Of a stretch of 64,000 nucleotides of DNA, positions 33,530 through 41,239 are shown piece by piece. The position numbers and the translations under genes are program-made. The notes below the pieces were generated by a model. The model saw nothing but the letters and a program-made list of their open reading frames with translations, had not been told where the DNA came from and did not search any database. Every line of letters begins with the position of its first letter. Position 1 is the stretch's first letter. The DNA comes from Acutalibacter muris (GTDB lineage: Bacteria > Bacillota > Clostridia > Oscillospirales > Acutalibacteraceae): positions 1,550,001 through 1,614,000 of the forward strand of contig NZ_CP021422.1 in NCBI RefSeq assembly GCF_002201475.1, read 5' to 3'.

Positions 33530-34447
33530 ATGTATAAACCCTACGGAATTATCCCTCCCATAATTACCCCCTTTGACGATCAGGGATATGTGGACTGTCC
33601 GGCTCTGGCACAGATGTCAAGGTTCTTGGTGGACAACGGTGTGCACGGCCTGTTCCCCTTTGGCACCACCGGCGAGTTCTACGCGGTGTCCGACGGGGAG
33701 TTCATAAAGGGTCTTGAAACCGTTCGGGACGCTGTGAAGGGCAAGGCAAACAGGTACGGAAAACCCATACAGCTTATTGCCGGGTGCAGTCATATCACCA
33801 CCCGCGAGGTAATTCGGCTCATAAAGCTGGTGGAGCAGGTGGGAGGATATGACGCGATTTCCGTGCTGACCCCTATGTTTGTCAGCCAGACCCAGGCCGA
33901 GCTCTACACCTACTATAAGACAATTGCCGACAGTACCGAAATGCCCATTATCATGTACAATAATAAGCCAAAGACCAACGTGACCATCGAGCCCGCAACG
34001 GTCTCCCGCCTGGCCCGGGCCTGTCCAAACATCATCGGCATCAAGGACTCCACCGGGGACATGACAAATACCGAGGAGTATCTGCGCCTTACAAGGGACC
34101 TTCGGGAGCGCTTCGACGTTATCATGGGCCGTGACACACTTATCTGTGCGGGCCTGCACTACGGCTGCTCCGGCGCTGTGGCAAGCTGTGCCAACGTGGC
34201 CCCAAGGGTAGTGGCTGATATCTACGACAAGTTTCACGACGGCGACTATAAGGGCTCCCTCGAGGCTCAGTACAGGCTGGCCCCCCTGCGCATTGCGTGC
34301 AGTATGGGCACCTTCCCCGAGGTCATCAAGGAGGGGCTGAACCTCCAGGGCCTCCAGGTGGGCAAGTGCCTGGAGCCCATAGGTGAGCTGACAGTAGAGG
34401 AGAAGGAGAAGCTGCGCACGGTACTTAGAGAGATGGAGCTTATTTGA
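33530..34447 (+). CDS. DapA-family aldolase/dehydratase for a deoxy-keto-sugar acid
   Basis: This 305-residue class I lyase has the DapA fold motifs: GTTGEFYAVSDGEF near the N-terminus, Tyr143 in IIMYNNKPKT and the Schiff-base Lys172 in IGIKDSTGD. In this operon the expected substrate is a 2-keto-3-deoxy sugar acid such as 5-keto-4-deoxyglucarate. It could be cleaved to pyruvate and tartronate semialdehyde, which the reductase upstream would use. A decarboxylating dehydratase of the KdgD type is the main alternative. The substrate cannot be fixed from sequence alone. Confidence 0.8.
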   Translation: MYKPYGIIPPIITPFDDQGYVDCPALAQMSRFLVDNGVHGLFPFGTTGEFYAVSDGEFIKGLETVRDAVKGKANRYGKPIQLIAGCSHITTREVIRLIKLVEQVGGYDAISVLTPMFVSQTQAELYTYYKTIADSTEMPIIMYNNKPKTNVTIEPATVSRLARACPNIIGIKDSTGDMTNTEEYLRLTRDLRERFDVIMGRDTLICAGLHYGCSGAVASCANVAPRVVADIYDKFHDGDYKGSLEAQYRLAPLRIACSMGTFPEVIKEGLNLQGLQVGKCLEPIGELTVEEKEKLRTVLREMELI

Positions 34448-34448
34448 G

Positions 34449-34544
34449 AGACTGAACATATCCGGAGCCCACGCGCCATACTTTACCCTCAACATGGTTA
34501 TCCTTACCGACTCGGGCGGCACAGAGGGTGTGGTCTCTGCCGGC
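34449..34544 (+). pseudogene. remnant of a glucarate dehydratase gene (gudD N-terminal piece)
   Basis: Directly after the aldolase stop, 32 codons in another frame read RLNISGAHAPYFTLNMVILT and on through DSGGTEGV. This closely resembles the N-terminal strand region of glucarate dehydratase (LSGAHAPFFTRNIVILEDN-like, recalled, not searched). No start and no downstream part of the enzyme remain. It shows that a glucarate/galactarate dehydratase gene once stood in this operon. Confidence 0.7.
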
Positions 34545-34567
34545 CTTTTTATACAAGGAGGTGCCTT

Positions 34568-35803
34568 ATGGATAAAAAACTTCGGCATGACGCCGACAAA
34601 ATAATCGCCGCCAGCATAAAAGCAGTCCTCCCGGACGAGGCGGTGCGCAGGGCCCTGGAGGACTTTGAGCCCGGCCCAGGGCGCACTCTGCTGGTGGCGG
34701 CGGGGAAGGCCGCCTGGCAGATGGCAAAGGCGGCGGTGGACGCTCTCGGAGACGTGGAGGGCGGCGTAGTGGTGACAAAATACGGCCATGTGAAGGGGAA
34801 GATACCAGGGGTGAGCTGCTATGAGGCAGGACACCCTGTGCCGGATGAAAACAGCTTTTCCGCTACAGAAAAGGCCCTGGAACTGGTCAGGGGCCTGACA
34901 GAAAGCGATACGGTACTCTTTCTGCTCTCCGGCGGCGGCAGCGCCTTGTTCGAGCGCCCCTTGGTGCCGGGAGAGGAGCTGCAGGATATTACCCGCCAGC
35001 TTCTGGCCTGCGGCGCGGATATAGTGGAGATGAACACTATCCGAAAACGTCTCTCAGAGGTAAAGGGCGGGCGATTTGCCCAGGCCTGCGCCCCGGCCCG
35101 TGTTTTCAGCATCGTGCTCAGCGATATCATCGGCGACCCCCTGGACATGATAGCCAGCGGCCCTGCCTACCCGGACAGTTCCACCTGTGAGCAGGCCAAG
35201 GCTATTGTCCGAAAGTATGGCTTAAAACTGTCGGACACCGCAAAAGCGCTTCTTGACAGAGAGAACCCGAAGGAGCTTGATAATGTGGCCACCCGCATTA
35301 CCGGCTCCGTCCGTGAGCTCTGTGCGGCTGCGGCAAAAGCCTGCCGGGAGCTGGGCTATGAGCCCGTGCTTCTAACCGACCGCCTTGCCTGTGAGGCGAG
35401 AGAGGCAGGGAGCTTTTTGGCGAGCCTCCTGCAAAGCCACGCAAAGGACGGCCGCAGCCTTGCGTTTATTGCCGGCGGAGAGACCGTCGTGCACCTTACA
35501 GGCAGCGGCCTGGGCGGCAGGAACCAGGAGCTGGCCCTGGCCGCTGCCCCAGGCCTTGCCGGGCTCACCGGCGCGGCGGTCTTCTCCGTGGGCAGCGACG
35601 GTACCGACGGTCCTACCGACGCCGCCGGAGGCTATGTGGACTGGGAGACCCAGCCGGAGCTTGCGGGGAGGGGCCTGGATATTCCGGCGGTTCTGAAGGA
35701 GAACGACGCCTATCATGCCCTGGAGGCGGTAGGCGGGCTTATCGTTACCGGGCCCACGGGGACGAATGTGAATGATGTGGCGGTGGCAATGCTAGCGCCA
35801 TAA
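34568..35803 (+). CDS. glycerate 2-kinase, MOFRL family
   Basis: The 411-residue enzyme phosphorylates D-glycerate to 2-phosphoglycerate. It belongs to the DUF4147/MOFRL class: RTLLVAAGKAAWQMAKAA near the N-terminus, the phosphate-binding FLLSGGGSALFERP, MNTIRKRLSEVKGGRFA, and the C-terminal MOFRL domain with GGRNQELALAAA and SVGSDGTDGPTDAAGG. Its ribosome site CAAGGAGGT lies right after the glucarate dehydratase remnant. It completes a route from tartronate semialdehyde through glycerate to glycolysis. A terminator follows. Confidence 0.92.
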   Translation: MDKKLRHDADKIIAASIKAVLPDEAVRRALEDFEPGPGRTLLVAAGKAAWQMAKAAVDALGDVEGGVVVTKYGHVKGKIPGVSCYEAGHPVPDENSFSATEKALELVRGLTESDTVLFLLSGGGSALFERPLVPGEELQDITRQLLACGADIVEMNTIRKRLSEVKGGRFAQACAPARVFSIVLSDIIGDPLDMIASGPAYPDSSTCEQAKAIVRKYGLKLSDTAKALLDRENPKELDNVATRITGSVRELCAAAAKACRELGYEPVLLTDRLACEAREAGSFLASLLQSHAKDGRSLAFIAGGETVVHLTGSGLGGRNQELALAAAPGLAGLTGAAVFSVGSDGTDGPTDAAGGYVDWETQPELAGRGLDIPAVLKENDAYHALEAVGGLIVTGPTGTNVNDVAVAMLAP

Positions 35804-35848
35804 GCCGTGCTTTTGGGCAAAGCAAATTATATAAGACCATTATAATCC

Positions 35849-35888
35849 GCGCACTTGAAAAGAGGTACTTTACCTTTTTCAAGTGCGC
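35849..35888 (+). terminator. terminator after the glycerate kinase gene
   Basis: A 13-bp stem (GCGCACTTGAAAA and its complement) is followed by TTACTTTATT. It separates the glycerate operon from the glycyl-radical genes. The 225 bp after it up to 36115 hold no open frame or promoter that I can support. Confidence 0.8.
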
Positions 35889-36115
35889 TTACTTTATTCC
35901 ATGGGCAAGCACACCCGGGCAAGTATAGCTTTTGCCTATTATCTGAAAAAAAGCCTATCCTTTTATGTGGAAAGCCGCAAGATTTTCGGCTTATCCAAAG
36001 GATTGAAGCTTGCGAAAAGAGGGCATATGGGGTTTAATAAAGCTGTAAGGGAAACAGCGGCCGGCGTTTCCCTATCCTCTGCCCCTGCGGGGCAGGTATT
36101 TGGAGATGATGTGTT

Positions 36116-37042
36116 TTGCGTAAACAAGGCTTACTGCTTGATATGGATGGCTTCTCTACCCACGACGGGCCGGGGATCCGCACGGCGGTGTTTCTCAAGG
36201 GCTGCCCTCTCTCCTGTCGGTGGTGCCATTCGCCCGAGTCCCAAAAGTATAAATCAGAGCTGCTCTACCAACAGGCCCGCTGCACCGCCTGTCTGCGCTG
36301 CGCCGCCGCCTGCCCTGCGGTGGCCATTTCCCCGGTTACCGCCGCCGGCGGCCAGGAGCCGGGAATCGCTGTTGACCGAACAAAGTGCAAAAGCTGCTAT
36401 TCCTGTGTGGGGGCCTGCCACTTCAAGGCTCTGCGAGTGGGGGGCGTTAAGGCGGACCCGGAGGAGCTGGCCCGGCAGGTAGCCAGGGATCTGCCCTTTT
36501 TCCGCAGTTCCGGCGGGGGCGTCACCCTAAGCGGCGGCGAGCCGCTGATGCAGCCGGGGTTTACCCTGACGTTCCTCACCGCGTGCCAAGCGCTGGGGGT
36601 GCATACCCTGCTGGAGACCTGCGGCCATGGCAGCCGGACAGAGCTGCTGGAAATTGCCGTCCACTGCGACATGATCTATTTTGATCTCAAGCTGATGGAT
36701 CCGCAAAAGCATAAAGAATGGGTCGGGGTGGACAACCGGGTGATTCTTCAAAATCTGGAGGCCCTCTGCGCCGCCGGACACGCGGAGCGGGTAACGGTGC
36801 GGACGCCCTGCATCCCCGGCGTAAACGACAGCCACGAGGAGATACGCGCCCTTGCCCGCTACGCCAGAGGTTTGGGAATTTCCCAAATGCAGCTGCTGCC
36901 CTATAACCCCATGGCTGGGGAAAAGTACAAATGGATCGGCGCGGGCTATGCCCTGTCGGACCGGGAGCCCCGGGACAAGGCTTATTATGAGTCGCTGGAC
37001 CAGACCGCCGGGCAGGAGGGCATGACCCTCCTGCGGGAATAA
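36116..37042 (+). CDS. glycyl-radical enzyme activating enzyme (radical SAM)
   Basis: The 308-residue enzyme installs the glycyl radical on its partner encoded next. The N-terminal DGPGIRTAVFLKGCPLSCRW region holds the radical SAM CxxxCxxC cluster motif (CPLSCRWC). Two ferredoxin-like 4Fe-4S motifs follow (CTACLRCAAACP and CKSCYSCVGACH), as in activases of glycyl-radical dehydratases and decarboxylases. GGGVTLSGGEPLMQ binds SAM. The only in-frame start is TTG 36116, since a stop lies three codons upstream; GGAG is about ten bases away. Confidence 0.92.
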   Translation: MRKQGLLLDMDGFSTHDGPGIRTAVFLKGCPLSCRWCHSPESQKYKSELLYQQARCTACLRCAAACPAVAISPVTAAGGQEPGIAVDRTKCKSCYSCVGACHFKALRVGGVKADPEELARQVARDLPFFRSSGGGVTLSGGEPLMQPGFTLTFLTACQALGVHTLLETCGHGSRTELLEIAVHCDMIYFDLKLMDPQKHKEWVGVDNRVILQNLEALCAAGHAERVTVRTPCIPGVNDSHEEIRALARYARGLGISQMQLLPYNPMAGEKYKWIGAGYALSDREPRDKAYYESLDQTAGQEGMTLLRE

Positions 37043-37097
37043 TCGGGAACGCTTTTAGTAAAATAGCAGATCCAAATTTGAAATGGAGGTATGTACT

Positions 37098-39509
37098 GTG
37101 GAAACCATAGTGGACCAAGCAAGAACCGATCTGTCCTTACGGGGGATGTCCCCCAAAATCAGGCTGCACTTCGACACCCTGGAGCACCGTATGCGCCGGC
37201 GGCAGAGGATGTGGGGCGGCGACCTTTCTGTGCTCAACGAGGAAACCGTCCGTCGCAGCGCCGCTATCCGCCGGTCCCTGGCCTTTGAGAAGGTCATGAG
37301 GGAAATGCCCCTGGCTCTGGAGCCCTATGACGTGGTGGTAGGAAGCTGCGCCATTGAGGGGGCGGTGGTGCGCTGTGCACTGCCGATTTACCTCTTGAAC
37401 CAGGAGCTCGGCTACTGCTCCTTGCAGATGTCCCACAAATGTCCTGACTACGAGACCCTGCTGCGCCGGGGCCTGCGCTCCATAATCGATGAGCTGAAAT
37501 CCCGGCGGCCTCAGGCGCAGGCCCAGCCCTTTGCGGACGTGCGCCAGAGCCAGCTGGACTTTATTGAAGCCTGCGTGCGGGAGGCCGAGGCGGTGATAGC
37601 CCTTGCCAACCGCTACAGTGATATCACCGAAGCCGCCGCCCGAAAGGAGAGCGACCCTATCCGGCGGGAGGAGCTGCTGGAAATTTCCCGGGTCTGCCGC
37701 CGGGTGCCGGAATTCCCTGCCACCGGCCTGCACGAAGCCCTCCAGTCCCTGTGGTTCTTTAACCTGGCTATGATTGAGGTGTACTCCAATATCTCCATCG
37801 GGCACATCGACGCGGTGCTGAACCCTTATTTTGAGTCGGACTGGAACGCCGGGAAAATCACCCTGGCCCGGGCCCAGGACCTGGTGGACAGCTTTGTTCT
37901 CCATGTAAACGACCGCGCCCAGGTGGACCCCAAGCAGTATTATTTAAAGGACCAGAAATCCCTGCCCGGCGCGCCCCAGCAGTGCCGGATCGGTTACGGC
38001 TACGGCTTTGTCACTTCGTTGGAAAACGACCAGGCCGACGCTATCAACCATTGGGGTCAGAACATCCTGATAAGCGGGCTGAACGCCGACGGCTCCGACG
38101 CCACCAATGCCCTTACTTACCTGTTCCTGAACGCCCACGAGAAGTTCTCCATGACCAGCCCGGTGCTCACCGTGCGTATGCACAAAAACACCCCGCCCCA
38201 GCTGCTTCACCGGGCGGCGGAGGTGCTGAAAACCGGCGGCGGTATGCCCTACATAAACAACGACGATGTGATAGTGGCGGGCTACGAACGCCTGGGCGTT
38301 CCTCGAGAGGACGGCTGCAAATACGCCAACTCCAACTGCTGGGAGACCCTTTTGCAGGGTATGTGCAACCAGGAGATGATCCGTGGGCTGAACTTCCTTT
38401 ACTTCCTGGAGCTGGCCCTGAACCAGGGGCAGCCGTTCCTATATAAAGATGACCTGAAGGGCCAGCACGGTCCCGACCGCGGCGACCCCATGACCTTTGG
38501 GGCCAGCTACTGCGTCTCCTATAACATGGTGGAGGGGGTTGAGACCAAGAACCCGGCCGCGCTGGAGACGTTTGACGACCTGATGTATGCCTGGAAACTA
38601 CAAATGGATTGCATGATGAGCAAGTCTATGGAGTATGTGGCCGCCAATGTAAGAGCAGGGGGCTCCCATGGACCGCTGGACGCCAAGCCTATCCTTTCGG
38701 TGCTGACCCAAGGCTGTGTGGAGAGTCTGACGGACCTGACCCACGGCGGGGCCAAGTATAACCTCTGGCACCTGATGGGCGAGGCGGTGGCCAATGCCGC
38801 CGATTCCCTGGCGGTCATCAAAAAATTTGTGTATGACGAAAAGCGCCTGACTCTGCCTCAAATGGTAGAGATACTTAAACGCGACTGGGCCGGCGAGGAG
38901 GGCGAGAGCCTGCGGCTGAAGTGTATTAGCGAGGTCCCGAAATTCGGCAACGATATTCCCTATGTGGATGACATTGCAAAGGAAATGGTGGATTACTTCC
39001 TTCAGCGGGCGGAGTTCCACGGAAAGAAGTACCCGGACTTCATTTTCTCCCCCTGTATCGGCACCTATTCCTGGATCATCTCTATTGGCAAAAAGATTGG
39101 AGCCTCCGCCGAGGGCCGCAAGGCCAGGGAGCCCATTGCGGCCAACCTGTCTCCTGTGCCGGGCCGGGACGTCTCCGGTCCCACCGCGGCGGTGCGCTCC
39201 TATCTGAAGCTGAACACGGCTCCCATGGCCGCGGGAGCGCCCATCGACCTGCGGGTGAGCAGCAGCGGCCTGGAGGGAGAAGCCGGCACCAAGCGGGTGG
39301 AGGGGCTCATCAAGGCCTTCCTCCAGGAGGGCGGCAACATGATGACCCTGACCATCACCAGCGCCGAGGAACTGCGCCGGGCCATGGCCGAGCCGGAGAA
39401 GTACCGGGGTCTGCGGGTGCGCATGGGCGGCTGGTCCGCCTATTATGTGCTGCTGAGCAGGGCTTCACAGGAGATACACCTGAAGAGGGTGGAGCATGGG
39501 TTTGCATAA
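37098..39509 (+). CDS. glycyl-radical enzyme of the diol-dehydratase type, substrate unknown
   Basis: The start chosen is GTG 37098, seven bases after GGAGGT; ATG 37083 lies before that site. The 803-residue enzyme has the thiyl-radical Cys414 in YANSNCWETLL, keeping the C-x-E pair of glycerol/propanediol dehydratases and choline lyase but with NCWE instead of GCVE. The glycyl-radical motif is RMGGWSAYY (Gly778, with Trp in place of Tyr). Pyruvate formate-lyase has Cys-Cys at the active site, so this is not one. Context (activase upstream, semialdehyde dehydrogenase downstream, glycerate genes nearby) suggests dehydration of a small hydroxy acid such as glycerate. Confidence 0.88.
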   Translation: METIVDQARTDLSLRGMSPKIRLHFDTLEHRMRRRQRMWGGDLSVLNEETVRRSAAIRRSLAFEKVMREMPLALEPYDVVVGSCAIEGAVVRCALPIYLLNQELGYCSLQMSHKCPDYETLLRRGLRSIIDELKSRRPQAQAQPFADVRQSQLDFIEACVREAEAVIALANRYSDITEAAARKESDPIRREELLEISRVCRRVPEFPATGLHEALQSLWFFNLAMIEVYSNISIGHIDAVLNPYFESDWNAGKITLARAQDLVDSFVLHVNDRAQVDPKQYYLKDQKSLPGAPQQCRIGYGYGFVTSLENDQADAINHWGQNILISGLNADGSDATNALTYLFLNAHEKFSMTSPVLTVRMHKNTPPQLLHRAAEVLKTGGGMPYINNDDVIVAGYERLGVPREDGCKYANSNCWETLLQGMCNQEMIRGLNFLYFLELALNQGQPFLYKDDLKGQHGPDRGDPMTFGASYCVSYNMVEGVETKNPAALETFDDLMYAWKLQMDCMMSKSMEYVAANVRAGGSHGPLDAKPILSVLTQGCVESLTDLTHGGAKYNLWHLMGEAVANAADSLAVIKKFVYDEKRLTLPQMVEILKRDWAGEEGESLRLKCISEVPKFGNDIPYVDDIAKEMVDYFLQRAEFHGKKYPDFIFSPCIGTYSWIISIGKKIGASAEGRKAREPIAANLSPVPGRDVSGPTAAVRSYLKLNTAPMAAGAPIDLRVSSSGLEGEAGTKRVEGLIKAFLQEGGNMMTLTITSAEELRRAMAEPEKYRGLRVRMGGWSAYYVLLSRASQEIHLKRVEHGFA

Positions 39510-39527
39510 AGAAAAGGAGGGCTAACA

Positions 39528-41042
39528 ATGAGCGAAATCGTTAAGCTGCCGTTTTACGGCAAGGGCGGCTGGAAGCAGTCCGCCACAGAAAAATGGAGGG
39601 ACGTTATGGACCCCAGCACCGGCCAGGTGATCGCACAGGCCCCCTGCTGCACGGCGGCAGAGGTGGACGAGACGGTGGCCCAGGCCGCCGAAGCCTATCG
39701 GACCTGGTCCCGCACGCCTGTGATACGGCGCACCCAGGTGCTGTTTCAGTTCCGTGAGCTTCTGATGGAGCATATGGACGAGCTGACCTATATTCTGGCC
39801 CGGGAAAACGGCAAGGTGTGGGAGGAGGCCCGGGGCGATCTGCTGAAAGTAAAGGAGCCTGTTGAGCTGGCCTGCGGTGCGCCTACCCTGATGATGGGAG
39901 AAAGCCTGATGGATACCAGCTTCGGCTATGATACCGTGCTCTACCGGGAGCCGCTGGGTGTGTTTGCGGGGATAGCGCCGTTCAATTTCCCGGCCATGAT
40001 CCCTATGGGCTGGATGGTGCCGCTATGTATCGCCACAGGCAACACCATGGTAATAAAGGCATCCAGCACCACACCCATGACTTCCATGCGGCTGTTGGAG
40101 CTGTTGGAGGAGGCCGGACTGCCACAAGGGGTGGTAAGCGTGCTTACCACCGGGCGGGACAACGCCCAGGCCCTGCTCAGTGATCCTAGGATCAAGGGGG
40201 TGTGCTTTGTGGGCAGTACCGGGGCAGGCCTGAAGATATATTCCGCCGCCGCAGCCAGCGGCAAACGGGTGCAGGCACTATGCGAAGCCAAGAACCACGC
40301 CCTGGTCATGGACGACGCAGTATTGGAACGAACCGCCAAGGGAATTATCAACTCCGCGTTCGGCTGCGCGGGTGAGCGCTGCATGGCCCTGCCTGTGGTG
40401 GTGGCCCAGGAGGGGATAGCGGACCGGCTGGTAGAGCGCCTGGCTGAGTTGGCCGGACAGCTCAAGGTGGGCTGTGCCTATGATAAGTCCTCGCAAATGG
40501 GTCCTGTCGTTACGAAGAAGCATATGGATTCCATTCTGGACTGGATCGATACCGGCTTAAAAGAGGGCGCGCGGCTGGCACTGGATGGCCGGGACGTGCA
40601 GGTGCCGGGCTATGAGAACGGCTACTACATCGGACCAACTATTCTGGATCATGTGACGCCGGAGATGTCTGTGGGCCGGCAGGAGATCTTTGGGCCGGTG
40701 CTATGTGTAAAGCGGGTGAAGACCTTTGAGGAGGGCGTGGCCCTGATCAATGCCAACCCCTATGCCAACGGCGCGGTGATCTACACCCAAAACGGCTATT
40801 ACGCACGAAACTTTGCCCGGCAGATCGACGGCGGCATGGTCGGCGTGAACGTGGGCATTCCGGTGCCGGTGGGTATGTTCCCGTTCTCAGGGCACAAGCA
40901 GTCCTTCTTTGGCGACCTGCACACCCTGGGCAAGGACGGTGTGCGGTTCTTCACGGAAAATAAGGTGGTCACCTCCACCTGGTTCACAGAGGAGTCTAAC
41001 CGGGAAAAGGTAGACACCTGGGACGGCTCCGTAGGCGGCTAA
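39528..41042 (+). CDS. methylmalonate/malonate-semialdehyde dehydrogenase-like aldehyde dehydrogenase
   Basis: This 504-residue aldehyde dehydrogenase resembles the CoA-acylating MmsA/IolA group. The catalytic Cys is in GCAGERCMALPVVV, the GERCMA form of that group, with PFNFPAMIPMGWMVPL and GNTMVIKAS in the cofactor region. MmsA enzymes turn malonate or methylmalonate semialdehyde into acetyl- or propionyl-CoA and CO2. It lies 18 bp after the glycyl-radical enzyme and shares its transcript, so it should consume the aldehyde made by that enzyme. An AAAGGAGG ribosome site precedes it. Confidence 0.85.
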   Translation: MSEIVKLPFYGKGGWKQSATEKWRDVMDPSTGQVIAQAPCCTAAEVDETVAQAAEAYRTWSRTPVIRRTQVLFQFRELLMEHMDELTYILARENGKVWEEARGDLLKVKEPVELACGAPTLMMGESLMDTSFGYDTVLYREPLGVFAGIAPFNFPAMIPMGWMVPLCIATGNTMVIKASSTTPMTSMRLLELLEEAGLPQGVVSVLTTGRDNAQALLSDPRIKGVCFVGSTGAGLKIYSAAAASGKRVQALCEAKNHALVMDDAVLERTAKGIINSAFGCAGERCMALPVVVAQEGIADRLVERLAELAGQLKVGCAYDKSSQMGPVVTKKHMDSILDWIDTGLKEGARLALDGRDVQVPGYENGYYIGPTILDHVTPEMSVGRQEIFGPVLCVKRVKTFEEGVALINANPYANGAVIYTQNGYYARNFARQIDGGMVGVNVGIPVPVGMFPFSGHKQSFFGDLHTLGKDGVRFFTENKVVTSTWFTEESNREKVDTWDGSVGG

Positions 41043-41173
41043 AAATGGCCCAATCCTGGCCTTTTGAGAGCAGAGAGAATTTGGGGAATGAATATAAAGA
41101 ACGAGTATGCAAGGCTACCTAGCTTTTGGGAAGTATAGATATTTGATTATGCTTGCTACTTGCCTCCTATAGA

Positions 41174-41209
41174 GAAAACCGCCGGTCCTTTTGGACGCGG
41201 CGGTTTTTC
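41174..41209 (+). terminator. terminator after the glycyl-radical operon
   Basis: The stem AAAACCGCCG against CGGCGGTTTT holds a loop with an inner GTCC/GGAC pair and ends in a T run. It also faces the convergent regulator gene and may stop both. Confidence 0.8.
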
Positions 41210-41239
41210 TTTTGGGGCGAAATCAGTGTTCCATAATTT

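Noticed and set aside
35883..36482. Plus-strand open frame of 199 codons overlapping the activase gene.
   Set aside because: It starts within the terminator region, has no ribosome site, and its second half is the wrong frame of the radical SAM gene.
37098..39509. Annotation as pyruvate formate-lyase.
   Set aside because: The active site has Cys-Trp-Glu rather than Cys-Cys, the activase carries extra ferredoxin clusters, and an aldehyde dehydrogenase follows.
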